Made by a program: the position numbers and the translations under genes. From positions 62,001 to 126,000 of the forward strand of contig CAWJFC010000006.1 in the NCBI GenBank assembly GCA_963841945.1: a stretch of 64,000 bases of DNA. The letters are read 5' to 3'. The notes beneath the pieces are model-generated. The model saw only the letters and a program-made list of their open reading frames with translations, did not search any database and had not been told where the DNA came from. Numbering within the stretch: position 1 is the first letter of the stretch; each line of letters starts with the position of its first letter. The stretch comes from Acidiflorens sp963841945. Lineage in GTDB: Bacteria > Acidobacteriota > Terriglobia > Terriglobales > Acidobacteriaceae. Shown here piece after piece: positions 52,158-61,393 of this stretch.

Positions 52158-54872
52158 TCAGTGCACGATATGTTGCCAGTTGAGGATGAAATCGACGGGC
52201 GGAGCGGGACGATCGCCGACGGCTTGGGCGGCAAGGACGCTCTTACCGTCGGAGGAGATGGAAATTATGAAGGTATCCGCGGGGAGCGTTAGGAGTTCCC
52301 TGGGAGGCGAAAAATCCGGCCGGCCGGCATTGGCATGGACTTCTATGTTGTAGACCTTTTCTCCCTGGCGGTAACGGAGGTTTTTGCTATCGCCGGACCA
52401 ATCGAAGGAACCACCGACGCCGGAGGATGAAACCTGCCACTTGGACCCAGCGCCGGGAAAGGGCGTTACATAGAGTTCAGTCTTTCCGGTCTCGTCGGAT
52501 ACGTAGGCGAGCCAGTTGTTATCGGGGGAGAGAACGGGCACGCGCTCGGCATAGGGACCGGTGAGGAGAGGCACGAGTTTCTGATCGCCGCGCAGGTCGA
52601 TGTAGTAAATGTCCCAGCTGGTTTTCGAATCCTGTTTACTGACGAACAAGTAGTGGCCATCCTGCGAAATGCTGGAGACCTCATAAGAACCTTGAAGGGC
52701 GGGGAACATTTTTTCTTCGGCACCGGAGGCGGTGAGGGCTCGCCGCGCAATCGAACTGTTGGAGAAGGCGGATTGCGAGATGAATACGCTCTTGTTGTCG
52801 GCTGCTACGACGGCGGTCTCGATCAAGCCGGAATCGGCGGTGAGTCTCTGGACGGTTTTGCGGTTGGGATCCGCCAGCCACAAACTTGATTCGCTGCCGT
52901 TCGGGCTGGAGCGGGACAAAATAACCATTCCGCTTCCAGGGGAAAAAGAAAAGCCGTTGTAAGGCGCGGGTTCGCCCCAGCGATCGACGATCTTACCGGC
53001 GGCATCGAGCCGCACTAACTCACGATCCGCGACGGTAGCGTTGCGATAAAGCAGCAAATTGCGGCTCACGGAGAAATAGCCGAGATCGCGAGGACCGAAG
53101 TATTCGACGTTGGCGGCGATGGAAATCGCATTTCCGTCGAAGCGCAAGCTTGCGGGATCGAAGGCCTGAGCGGTGAGGGTCCCATCTTTGACGTAGAAGA
53201 GATAACCGTCGCTGAAAACGACGTTGGAGCCGAGGGCCAAGATCTTTTTCGGTTCGCCACCGTCGAGCGAAGCGGCATAGACGCCGCCCAGCAGGCCAGT
53301 CTTGGCGTCATTGGCGCTGCTTTGTACATAGAGGAAGTGCTTACCGTCGGGAAGAAAGTAAGGATTGCGGTGAGTGAACTCGGGATCATCCTTGAGACGA
53401 GGAGTGACTTCCGCAGTAGCGCCGCCGCCATCGGAGACGGATGTGAGTGGGCCGGAAATTCTGGGAGCGAAGACGATGGTTCCGCGGTCATTCCAGGTGC
53501 CGCCGCGGCCGTCGGGGGCATCGCAGAGAGCTTGCGCGGGGCCGCCGGCGGAGGGAATTTTCTTGAGCTTGCCATCGGCAAAGAAGCCGAGGTATTTGCC
53601 ATCGGGAGACCAGAAGGGAAAGATGGCGCCTTCGGTGCCGGGGAGTGATGTGGCGTCGGTGGAGTCGATTTTCCGCAGGAAGATGGTGCGCGGATTGTCG
53701 GGAGCGGAAGGTGAGCTGCTTTTCGAGGCGAGAAAGGCGATTTGCCGTCCGTCCGGAGAGAGGACGGGCGCACCTTGCTCGACGGTGGCGTACTCGAAAC
53801 CGGCGGGCGGCTCGAAGCTGGCGCGCATGGGCTGTTGAGCTGAAGTGAGGCGGCCGGCATAGATCACGGCGAGGACGGCGGCTGCAATGGCGACGAGCCA
53901 GCCCGCAGCGACAGCCGCCATCAAGAGTTTATTTGGTTTCTTACGACTCGGGATGACGACTGCGGGAGCGCCGATCTGGCTGCCACCGCCGGCGATCCAC
54001 TGCAATTGCAGTTTTAAGTCGTGCGCGCTTTGAAAGCGGTCTTCGGGCTCTTTGGCGAGGCAGATGCGAACGATGTGTTCGAGGACGGGCCGGGTCAGCG
54101 GCTGCACCGCCGAAACGGGCTCGGGCTCACGATCCAGTATTGCGCTTGCGACCGAGAGCTGGCTTTTGCCTTCGAAGGCGCGCTTGCCGGTGAGCATCTC
54201 GTAGAGCAGGGCGCCAAAGGCAAAGATGTCACTACGCGCGTCGGCCTCCTTGCCTTGAATCTGCTCGGGGCTCATGTATTGCACGGTGCCGACCATGGTG
54301 CCTGTGACCGTGACGGGCGAGGCCATGTTGGAGATCGTGCCAGCCATAGTGGCCATGGAGGAGATGCTGGGAGATGAGGAGGGTCCGCTTCCGATGGAGC
54401 TGGGCTTGGCGAGGCCGAAGTCGAGGAGCTTGGCGCCGCTCTTGGTGAGCATGACGTTGCCGGGCTTCAAGTCGCGATGGACGATGCCGGCGCGGTGGGC
54501 TTTTTCGAGGGCGTCGGCGATTTCGATTGCGATCTTGAGGGCTTCATCGGTGGTGAGAGGCTTGCGGGCGATGCGCGCGGCGAGAGTTTCGCCTTCGAGG
54601 TACTCCATGACCAGGAAGTCGGTGCCGTCCTGGCAGCCGACGTCGTGCAGCACGCAGATATTGGGATGCTGCAAACCGGAGATGGCTTTGGCCTCGCGCT
54701 CGAAACGGGCGCGGAAGTCGGCGTTGGAGCTGAGATGGGTGGGAAGAACTTTGATGGCGACGGTGCGATCGAGCCGCGTATCTCTGGCGCGATAGACCTC
54801 ACCCATGCCTCCGGCGCCAAGAGGAGATTGAATTTCGTAGGGACCTAGTTTTTGGCCAGAGGACAAGGGCAT
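52158..54872 (-). CDS. membrane Ser/Thr protein kinase with TolB/PD40-type propeller
   Basis: 904 residues. Residues 10-280 form a Hanks-type kinase: GAGGMGEVYRARD (P-loop), VAIKVLP (Lys), HRDLKPGNVMLTK (catalytic loop) and LLDFGLAK (DFG), so it should be active. One transmembrane helix follows near 320 (LLMAAVAAGWLVAIAAAVLAV). The outer 550 residues are WD40/PD40-like TolB propeller blades (SPDGRQIAFLAS, FWSPDGKYLGF). It is probably a receptor kinase whose propeller senses an external cue; the ligand is unknown. Confidence 0.94.
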   Translation of the reverse strand: MPLSSGQKLGPYEIQSPLGAGGMGEVYRARDTRLDRTVAIKVLPTHLSSNADFRARFEREAKAISGLQHPNICVLHDVGCQDGTDFLVMEYLEGETLAARIARKPLTTDEALKIAIEIADALEKAHRAGIVHRDLKPGNVMLTKSGAKLLDFGLAKPSSIGSGPSSSPSISSMATMAGTISNMASPVTVTGTMVGTVQYMSPEQIQGKEADARSDIFAFGALLYEMLTGKRAFEGKSQLSVASAILDREPEPVSAVQPLTRPVLEHIVRICLAKEPEDRFQSAHDLKLQLQWIAGGGSQIGAPAVVIPSRKKPNKLLMAAVAAGWLVAIAAAVLAVIYAGRLTSAQQPMRASFEPPAGFEYATVEQGAPVLSPDGRQIAFLASKSSSPSAPDNPRTIFLRKIDSTDATSLPGTEGAIFPFWSPDGKYLGFFADGKLKKIPSAGGPAQALCDAPDGRGGTWNDRGTIVFAPRISGPLTSVSDGGGATAEVTPRLKDDPEFTHRNPYFLPDGKHFLYVQSSANDAKTGLLGGVYAASLDGGEPKKILALGSNVVFSDGYLFYVKDGTLTAQAFDPASLRFDGNAISIAANVEYFGPRDLGYFSVSRNLLLYRNATVADRELVRLDAAGKIVDRWGEPAPYNGFSFSPGSGMVILSRSSPNGSESSLWLADPNRKTVQRLTADSGLIETAVVAADNKSVFISQSAFSNSSIARRALTASGAEEKMFPALQGSYEVSSISQDGHYLFVSKQDSKTSWDIYYIDLRGDQKLVPLLTGPYAERVPVLSPDNNWLAYVSDETGKTELYVTPFPGAGSKWQVSSSGVGGSFDWSGDSKNLRYRQGEKVYNIEVHANAGRPDFSPPRELLTLPADTFIISISSDGKSVLAAQAVGDRPAPPVDFILNWQHIVH

Positions 54873-54986
54873 GGTGGCGAATTATACATCCAAAAATCGT
54901 GGGGAAATGGGAGGTGAGGCTGCGGGTGAAGATGGGATGCGGCGAAGGTGCTGGTACTTTGCTGGCTTTGTTCGGGCTGGACGATT

Positions 54987-55040
54987 ACGGCCGAGCTTCG
55001 CTCGGCTGGACAACCCGGGGGCCGGTGTCCCCACGTGAGT
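54987..55040. repeat. two-hairpin repeat, family R2, copy 1
   Basis: ACGGCCGAGCTTCGCTCGGC, then TGGACA and TGTCCCCACGTGAGT. On the minus strand it forms a GGGGACA / TGTCC stem and a CCGAGCG AAG CTCGG-type hairpin. It lies 22 nt past the stop of the minus-strand gene at 55063. The twin is at 58499. Confidence 0.8.
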
Positions 55041-55062
55041 CGCTATGTTGGCGGCGTGGTGT

Positions 55063-56988
55063 CTATTGCAAGTTCAGTCGGCGCAACAATTCCTCGAATC
55101 GCGGGTCGGTTCGGAAGGGATCGTAGAGTGGGTCTACCTTGATTTGAACGACGGCATTCGAGTGTTCCGAGTAGGCTTTTTCGAGCGCGTCGAGTAGGCG
55201 TTCTTTTTGTCCAGTACCCGAATAAGCGATCAGAAACGCCGGAGTGCGATGCATATCGGATGCGGGAATGCGCTCCAGCCGGTCGAACGCTTCGCGCGCC
55301 TGTTTGGTCTGGCCCGAGCGCTCGTAGACGACCGCCTGCCACGCCAAGGTCCACGCACTGACATCGTCGGGCGCCCACCGGGTGAGCGCGTCGGCCGCGT
55401 CGGCGTACCTGCCGAGTTGCAAATAGGAAGGCGCCATCATTTGTCCGGCATGGCGATAAGTCGGATCTAACTCAAGAACCGAACGGCATTGCTTCAAAGC
55501 ATTTTCGTATTGATGGGAGTTATAGAGAATTGTGGCGTGATCGGAGACAATGATCAGCGATAGAGGATCGAGTTGACGGGCTTGCTCACTCTCGACGAAT
55601 GCCTCTTCGAATCGCCCCTGCCAGGAAAGAAACTCGGCGTACCATTGATGGGCGGTGGCGTATTGCGGATTGAGCTGGATGGCGCGCCGGAATTCCTTCT
55701 CCGCGCCGGGCCAGTCGTAGTCGTAGTTCTCTTTGATCAGCGCGAGCGATGCGTGCGCCTCGGCAAGTCTCTCGTCGATTTCGAGAGCACGCAAGGCGGC
55801 AGCTCGCGCCTTCGGCATGAGGACATTCTGCGGACCGATGGCCCAGGTGCTCATCAGGCTGTAAGTATCGGCAAGACCGGCGTAGGCGCGGCCATAATTC
55901 GGATCCTTATCGATGGACTGCTGAAAGTAATCGGCCGCCTGCCGAAAACCATCGTTCGTCCTTTGATTCCAGAAATAGCGGCCTTTCAGGTAAAGGTCGT
56001 AGGCCTCATAGGAGTTCGCTCCAGCCAAGGGAGCGGCAGCCTCGCGCGCCAAGCTGATCGGACGCTGTCCAGTCAGGCTGAATTCGACTTCGTTGGCCAC
56101 TTCGCGCGCAATCTCTTCCTGCAGTTCGATCAGGTGGCCCAGGTCGCGATCATATTCGCGCGCCCACAGGTGGCTTTGGTCCTGGACCTGAATCAGCTGG
56201 GCGGTGATGCGCACGCCATGGGAGTCGCGACGGACGCTTCCTTCGACCACGTACTGCGCCGACAAATCCCGGCCGATTTGCGGGATGGATGCCGGCGAGT
56301 GCTTGTAATGCATGACGGAAGTGCGGGCAATGACGCCGAGGTGGGTAGGATCGAGATTTCCGAGCTGGCTGATGATCTCCTCGGTCAAGCCATCGCTGAA
56401 ATAATCCTGGCCCGGGTCTCCGGTGAAGTTTTCAAACGGGAGAATCGCGAGCATCGTCTTTGCCGGCTTAACCGCAGCCGCGCGGCGCGAATTCCACAGC
56501 CAGATTCCGGAAGCCGCAATCAGGAGCATCGCGATCACTACCGCGGCGAGCGTGACTGATCGTCGGGTGGAGGGGCGGCGTGTGGCTGGGGGCAGTGTGG
56601 TTTCAGGGACAGATACGGGCTGGGAAGTTGGCGGAGGCGAATCCGCCTTTTGCTCGGGAATGGTCGTTTCGGTGACTGGGACGACAAACCTGTAGCCTTG
56701 TCCCTGCACGGTGAGGATGTACCGACGATCAGTGGTTTCATCCAGAGCCTTGCGCAACCTGAAGATGGTCTGGGTCAGGTTTGACTCCTCGACAAAACTT
56801 CCGGGCCAGACCGCTTCCAGCAGTTCATCTTTCGTGACAACGCGTCCGGCGTTGCTAATCAGCAGGAGGAGCGCGTCAAAAGCCTTCGGAGTCAGCGCCA
56901 CGGTCGCGTCGCCTTTTCTGAGAGTGCGATTTCGGGGATTGAGAGTAAATTCCTCGAACTCATACAAGTTGTTAGTCAGAAAGGACAT
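55063..56988 (-). CDS. CadC-like transmembrane regulator with TPR repeats
   Basis: 641 residues. Residues 10-105 are an OmpR/PhoB-type winged helix (RTLRKGDATVALTPKAFDAL, TVQGQGYRFVVPV). A transmembrane helix is near 155-175 (LAAVVIAMLLIAASGIWLW). A TolB-N/adenylate-cyclase-like domain follows (LAILPFENFTGDPGQDYFSDG), then several TPR-like repeats (YARGLADTYSLMS, AEAHASLALI). Such proteins sense from the periplasm and bind DNA from the membrane. It is divergent from the tectonin gene at 57253, a candidate target, but no operator was identified. Confidence 0.9.
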   Translation of the reverse strand: MSFLTNNLYEFEEFTLNPRNRTLRKGDATVALTPKAFDALLLLISNAGRVVTKDELLEAVWPGSFVEESNLTQTIFRLRKALDETTDRRYILTVQGQGYRFVVPVTETTIPEQKADSPPPTSQPVSVPETTLPPATRRPSTRRSVTLAAVVIAMLLIAASGIWLWNSRRAAAVKPAKTMLAILPFENFTGDPGQDYFSDGLTEEIISQLGNLDPTHLGVIARTSVMHYKHSPASIPQIGRDLSAQYVVEGSVRRDSHGVRITAQLIQVQDQSHLWAREYDRDLGHLIELQEEIAREVANEVEFSLTGQRPISLAREAAAPLAGANSYEAYDLYLKGRYFWNQRTNDGFRQAADYFQQSIDKDPNYGRAYAGLADTYSLMSTWAIGPQNVLMPKARAAALRALEIDERLAEAHASLALIKENYDYDWPGAEKEFRRAIQLNPQYATAHQWYAEFLSWQGRFEEAFVESEQARQLDPLSLIIVSDHATILYNSHQYENALKQCRSVLELDPTYRHAGQMMAPSYLQLGRYADAADALTRWAPDDVSAWTLAWQAVVYERSGQTKQAREAFDRLERIPASDMHRTPAFLIAYSGTGQKERLLDALEKAYSEHSNAVVQIKVDPLYDPFRTDPRFEELLRRLNLQ

Positions 56989-57252
56989 AGCACCGATGTT
57001 AGGGATTTTGAGAACTTTTGAGCGGCGATTTCAGGACTTGTGATTGGCATACGAAGTAGCGTTGGCCGCGTGGGAATGCCGGGGGATCGCTCAGACCAAA
57101 AAACTGGCCAATTCTACCACGGCGGTTTTGAGGTTCGAGCGTGAGTTCCGACGCTTTGCCGGGGCAGGCAGATTGGGGCTGCGGCACTGTAAGTGGCATT
57201 TGCCTTCCCGGTACTACAGAGGAAAAAACAAAACCAACTTTAAGGAGATTCT

Positions 57253-58134
57253 ATGTCGCGCCCAAACATTTCTCGCAGCCCGATTCTGGTCCTCGTGTGC
57301 TCGATCTTGCTCGCCCTTTCGGCCTCGGCCCAACACTTCCAGCAGGTTAAGGGAACGCTGGTCCGTGTGGCTGCGGGCCGAAACGAGGTCTTTGGATCTG
57401 ATACGAAAGGCCAAGTATGGCGGTACAACGCTAACACGAAAGCATTCGGCAAAGTAAAAGGAGCGTTTCTAGGAGATATTGCGGTCGGCGGAGGAACGGT
57501 CTCCCAATTGGACGAGGTATGGGGAATCAGTTCGACGAGCGCTGCGATTTTCCACTTCAACTACAGTACGAAGAGCTTTGATCAGGTCACGGGGAGCCTT
57601 TCTCAGATCACCGTGGGAGTGGGCCACGAGGATCAATGCCACCCCTATGAAGTGTGGGGGATTAACTCGGGCAACATTTTCCGGTACGACTATTGCGCGG
57701 CGCAATTCGAGCAAATCCCAGGCGTTTTGACGCAGATAGCGACGGGCGGAAGCGACGTGTGGGGGCTGAACAATGGCGCTATCTTCCATTACAGCTTCAG
57801 CCTGCAAGAGTTTGTTCAGCTCACTGGGGGTACCCTGGCCCAGATCGCGGTCGGAGTGAATGACGTGTGGGGAATCAATAGCGGGCAAGAGGTTTTTCGT
57901 TTCGATCCCAACACGAACAACTGGGTTCAGGCTGGTGCCAATGTTGAGCAGGTCGCGGCGGGCGGTGATGGCGCGTGGCTGGTTACCAGTTCCGACGGCG
58001 TCTATCGTTTTGACTCGAGCTCAGAGTCATTCGTCGAGGTTACGGGCAGCCTGAAGAGTATTGCAGTTGGATCAGGAGCCGGCATCTTTGGAGTCAATTC
58101 TGCAAATCAGGTGTTCACTTGGGTCCGACCGTAA
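57253..58134 (+). CDS. secreted tectonin-type beta-propeller protein
   Basis: 293 residues. Signal peptide PILVLVCSILLALSASAQ, then six to seven repeats with the tectonin pattern IAVG..DVWGIN...IFRY (for example QIAVGVNDVWGINSGQEVFR). Tectonin domains bind LPS or sugars in lectins; that role here is inference. Strong AAGGAG ribosome binding site. It is followed by a terminator and lies head-to-head with the CadC-like regulator. Confidence 0.88.
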   Translation: MSRPNISRSPILVLVCSILLALSASAQHFQQVKGTLVRVAAGRNEVFGSDTKGQVWRYNANTKAFGKVKGAFLGDIAVGGGTVSQLDEVWGISSTSAAIFHFNYSTKSFDQVTGSLSQITVGVGHEDQCHPYEVWGINSGNIFRYDYCAAQFEQIPGVLTQIATGGSDVWGLNNGAIFHYSFSLQEFVQLTGGTLAQIAVGVNDVWGINSGQEVFRFDPNTNNWVQAGANVEQVAAGGDGAWLVTSSDGVYRFDSSSESFVEVTGSLKSIAVGSGAGIFGVNSANQVFTWVRP

Positions 58135-58179
58135 GTTGAGAAAGCGCAGATTAAGATTTGCCGCCTCGCAGAATTGAGT

Positions 58180-58232
58180 AACCGGCTCTCAGCTCAGTGC
58201 TTTTGCATTGCCAGCCTAGGAGCCGGTTTTTT
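58180..58232 (+). terminator. intrinsic terminator after the tectonin gene
   Basis: AACCGGCTC paired with GAGCCGGTT over a 31-nt loop, then TTTTTT. The long loop is unusual but the T-run is clear. Confidence 0.75.
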
Positions 58233-58498
58233 CGGGACACACATCGTCCGTTTTCCTGGCTGGCTTTGGTTTATCTGCGTAGACGGAAAGCGCGACTTGT
58301 AGCATTCCTGCCGCTCAAGCGAGGACGGCGAAGAAGATGCGACGCACCCAACTGCCATTCATTTTCGAGAACGATCGTGGAAGTTGAAAAACTCGCCTAG
58401 GGGAACGCTTTTTGGGTTGTGTGTTCCGCTGCTCCTTTTGGATCCGTCGCCAAAGAATCGCTGCTCAATCGGTCAGACCGAGAAATGCGGTTGCGGTG

Positions 58499-58551
58499 AC
58501 GGCCGAGCTTCGCTCGACCGGACAGCCGAGGGCGGCTGTCCCCACGTGAGT
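58499..58551. repeat. two-hairpin repeat, family R2, copy 2
   Basis: ACGGCCGAGCTTCGCTCG, then ACCGGACAGCCG ... CGGCTGTCCCCACGTGAGT. On the minus strand it reads GGACAGCCG CCCT CGGCTGTCC and CGAGCGAAGCTCG hairpins. It ends 2 nt before the stop codon of the minus gene at 58554. Confidence 0.8.
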
Positions 58552-58553
58552 GA

Positions 58554-59030
58554 TTATGATTCGAAGAGGGTGACTTGACGCGTATCGGGCGGGCCTTTGC
58601 GGCGACGGCCGGCTGATCCTACTACTGCGAGGACCGTGACCGACGTTAACGCTTCGCGGGGGACGAAGACTCGCTGGGTGTTGGAGCGGAGGTCGGGCGG
58701 GTTGATGAGGAATCCTTCGGGGGGATTTTGGGTCAGGTCGTTGGGGAGAATGCCTTCGATTATGTCGCCGTCTTTGAATTTGAGGCGGATCCAGAGACCT
58801 TCGGTGCGGGGACGGGTGGTGAAGGTCTTGCGGACCATGAGGTCGGCGTCGGAGAATTCGCGGACGAAGTAGACGGCTTTGATATCGCGCAGGTCGATGG
58901 CGACGACGTTGCCGGTGGTGTTGAGGAGTTCGAGTTTGCCGTCGACGACGAAGTTGGCGGGCGCGACGTGGCCGTTGATGGAGTCGCGATCAGATTTGCG
59001 GACGATTACTTTTTTGTGCGTCGAGGACAT
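58554..59030 (-). CDS. conserved hypothetical protein (DUF6982-like)
   Basis: 158 residues. The pattern of short beta strands (VKVIVRK-like start, DGKLELLNTTGNVVAIDLRDIKAVYFVRE, GLWIRLKFKDGDIIEGILPNDL, NTQRVFVPREALTS) resembles what I recall as DUF6982, common in Acidobacteriota; that name is not verified. It is a compact PilZ-like or SH3-like beta fold by appearance. No enzyme residues. R2 repeat lies immediately 3'. Confidence 0.72.
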   Translation of the reverse strand: MSSTHKKVIVRKSDRDSINGHVAPANFVVDGKLELLNTTGNVVAIDLRDIKAVYFVREFSDADLMVRKTFTTRPRTEGLWIRLKFKDGDIIEGILPNDLTQNPPEGFLINPPDLRSNTQRVFVPREALTSVTVLAVVGSAGRRRKGPPDTRQVTLFES

Positions 59031-59141
59031 GGGGTGCGGAATGGAACCCTACATTCCATTGTGGCATGTTGCGGAGTTGGGGAGAAGTTACCAGGCGCTC
59101 ACCTCGGCGTCGGAGCAGTAGAGTCCCGTCAAGACTCCTCC

Positions 59142-59207
59142 AGCGGCTTGAAGCCGCAAGTGATTGGCACGATCTACGGCACGAGTGGAACTCGTGCCCT
59201 TCCCGCT
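59142..59207. repeat. two-hairpin repeat, family R1, copy 4
   Basis: GCGGCTTGAAGCCGC (59143-59157) and GGCACGAGT / ACTCGTGCC (59178-59198). Reverse of copy 1; the GGCACGAGT hairpin is identical in the two. Confidence 0.8.
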
Positions 59208-59471
59208 CGTGTCCGGTTTCAGAGTCTTTCAGCAATCTGTGGAGCGCGTGACATTGCCGTTCGTGGGTGGGAAGATTCCGCTGCGGGAACGACGGCGTTC
59301 TCGCCTTTTCAGCCCGGAATCGAACAGTTTGCGGGTTGGCAGTAGCCAAACGGTAAACCTTGTGTTATTTTCTCTAGCTTGCTGAAATTACGTGTTTGCT
59401 GTATAAGTCTAATGGCTAGAGCGAGTTAGATTCTGCATTCTGGAAGACCCGCTGGAGCTTGCGCCATCGCC

Positions 59472-59491
59472 TGTGGAAAAACTGTGAATAA
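59472..59491 (+). promoter_or_regulatory. two DnaA-box-like words
   Basis: TGTGGAAAA (59472-59480) and TGTGAATAA (59483-59491). Against TGTGGATAA the second has one mismatch and the first one mismatch. They are 60 nt before the nucleotidyltransferase start. Confidence 0.35.
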
Positions 59492-59549
59492 GTGGCGGGT
59501 GGAGCGTCCGCGGGCGGGATTCTGGCCCCGGCACAACGATTAGGACGGC

Positions 59550-61253
59550 ATGGCCGATTACATCTACACTCTGGAAACCCGGCTCTCACCGGATCAACAA
59601 AAGGCAGTCACACTGGTCGTAGACGCTGCAAAAGCAGCGGATATGAATGTCTACCTGACCGGCGGTGCCGTGCGCGACGTTATCACGGGATTTCCGATCC
59701 GTGATCTGGATTTCACGGTGCAGGGCAATGCGCTCAAGCTGCAAAAAGAACTTGAGAAGGCGGGCGCCGTTATTGGCGATGCCGACCAGGAAACGCGTTC
59801 GCTGCTGCTGACGTTCCCCGGCGGGGTGCGCGCCGAGATCGCGATGGCGCGGTCGGAGCGCTATGAGAAGACCGGCAAGCCTCCCATTATTGCGCCCGCG
59901 ACCATCATTGAAGATTTGCGTCGGCGCGATTTCACCGTCAACGCGATGGCGCTTTCACTGAATGAGGGTTCACGCGGACTGCTGATGGATCCGTTTAACG
60001 GGGTTGCGGACATTGAGCTGAAGGTGATTCGCGTTCTGCACAATTACGCGTTTCTGGAAGACCCGTCGCGAATGATTCGAGCGACGCGGTTTACGACGCG
60101 TTTTCACTGGCCGCTGGAGGAGCGCACGCAGGCGCGGTATGAGTCGGGCAAGGAAAATAGTTACATCGATCACATTCGCAACGGCAGCATTGGATATGAG
60201 ATCGAGCAGTTGGCCTATGAGGACGATGCGCTGGCGGTGCTGAAGGCTTACGAGAAAGAAGGCTGGCTGAAGATTCTGAATCCGCGGTGGAGTACGGCGA
60301 AGGTGGATGCGGCGGGACTGAGCGCGCTGGCCAAGACGCGGCAGCAGATGAACGAACTGGGATACCTGCCGGACATGGCTGCGAGCGTGCTTTATTTTTT
60401 GACCGAGCGGATGGGCGACAAGGATGTGGCGGATTTGCGGCGGGCGATTCCGCGGAAGGATCTGGTTGAGGCGTGGAAGGATCTGGAAGACAACGCGCGC
60501 GACCTGGCGAAGCGCTTGATGGGCAAGGAGGCGGCGACGCCCTCGCGGACGTGGCATTTGCTGTCCTCGGCGCGGCCGGAGATGGTGTTGTTTCTGGCGG
60601 TGACGGCGAAGCAGCAGGCGGTGTCGCAGAAGATCAAGAATTTCTTTACGAAGTGGCGGCAGGTGCAGCAGAAGCTGCCGCTTCCGGAGATGGTGGAATT
60701 GCGGATCGTGCCGCCGATGCCGGAGTATCCGAAGATTGCGAATGATGTGTTCATGCTGCTGCTGGATGGCAAGCTGCGCTCGCGGACGGAGACGCTGAAA
60801 TACTTGAAGCCGCTGGCACCGCCTCCGCCACCACCTCCGCCGGCACCGGCGAAGCGTGGACGGGCAGCGAAGGCGGCCGCAGCGGCGGCTACGGAAAAAG
60901 GGAAGGGCAAGGGGCAAACGGCGGCAGTTGCGGCGCCCGCTGCGCAAGCGGATGCGAAAGGGAAGAAGGCTGCCAAGGGGGCGGCGCCCGCTGCGACCGT
61001 TCCTACTCCCCAACCGGTCGCGGCGAAAACCGGCAAGCCCGCGAAGGAAGTAGTTCCACCAGCGGCGTCCGCGAAAGGGGCGGCGCCGACGGCTAAGCTC
61101 GCGGCTCCTGCCAAACCCGCGGCTCCTACCAAGAGCGCAACGCCGGCGAAGTCGGAAAAAGCGAAGTCTGAAAAAGCGAAACCGGAAAAGAAGAAACCGG
61201 CACCCGCAGCCAAGAAAAAAGCTGGCAAGCCCGCGAAAAAAGGGAAGAAGTAA
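59550..61253 (+). CDS. CCA-adding / poly(A) polymerase-type nucleotidyltransferase with H1-like tail
   Basis: 567 residues. Residues 1-400 are a class II nucleotidyltransferase: NVYLTGGAVRDVITGFPIRD with the DLDFTVQG metal pair, RRRDFTVNAMA and RMIRATRFTTRF. It probably adds CCA to tRNA 3' ends; since the tRNA-Lys here encodes its own CCA, repair is its likely use. The last 150 residues are a low-complexity Ala/Lys/Pro tail (AAKAAAAAATEKGKGKGQ, AKSEKAKSEKAKPEKK), like histone H1. AGGA precedes the ATG. A HD domain was not recognised. Confidence 0.9.
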   Translation: MADYIYTLETRLSPDQQKAVTLVVDAAKAADMNVYLTGGAVRDVITGFPIRDLDFTVQGNALKLQKELEKAGAVIGDADQETRSLLLTFPGGVRAEIAMARSERYEKTGKPPIIAPATIIEDLRRRDFTVNAMALSLNEGSRGLLMDPFNGVADIELKVIRVLHNYAFLEDPSRMIRATRFTTRFHWPLEERTQARYESGKENSYIDHIRNGSIGYEIEQLAYEDDALAVLKAYEKEGWLKILNPRWSTAKVDAAGLSALAKTRQQMNELGYLPDMAASVLYFLTERMGDKDVADLRRAIPRKDLVEAWKDLEDNARDLAKRLMGKEAATPSRTWHLLSSARPEMVLFLAVTAKQQAVSQKIKNFFTKWRQVQQKLPLPEMVELRIVPPMPEYPKIANDVFMLLLDGKLRSRTETLKYLKPLAPPPPPPPPAPAKRGRAAKAAAAAATEKGKGKGQTAAVAAPAAQADAKGKKAAKGAAPAATVPTPQPVAAKTGKPAKEVVPPAASAKGAAPTAKLAAPAKPAAPTKSATPAKSEKAKSEKAKPEKKKPAPAAKKKAGKPAKKGKK

Positions 61254-61393
61254 GTTCGGCTGCGGGCGCGTGCCTGTCACGGAGTTCGGCCCGAATCAAG
61301 AATCCGGGCAGGAATCAATAGGATGCGAAGGGCTTGGTGGACGCGGATTTTCGCGCCATTTCAGGCGATACGCGCATTCAAATTGGTAGTAGA

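Larger units (their letters stand above)
58135..58553. other. intergenic region after the tectonin gene
   Basis: Contains the terminator at 58180-58232 and R2 copy 2 at 58499-58551. The stretch between them shows no gene; the short frames are not supported by composition. Confidence 0.55.
59031..59549. other. intergenic region with R1 repeat and DnaA-like boxes
   Basis: Divergent region between the gene at 58554 and the nucleotidyltransferase at 59550. It holds R1 copy 4 and two DnaA-box-like words. No gene is credible. Confidence 0.55.

Noticed and set aside
59970..61280. 436-residue minus-strand frame opposite the nucleotidyltransferase
   Set aside because: It is Arg-rich and mirrors the GC-rich codons of the real gene; the plus frame has clear catalytic motifs.
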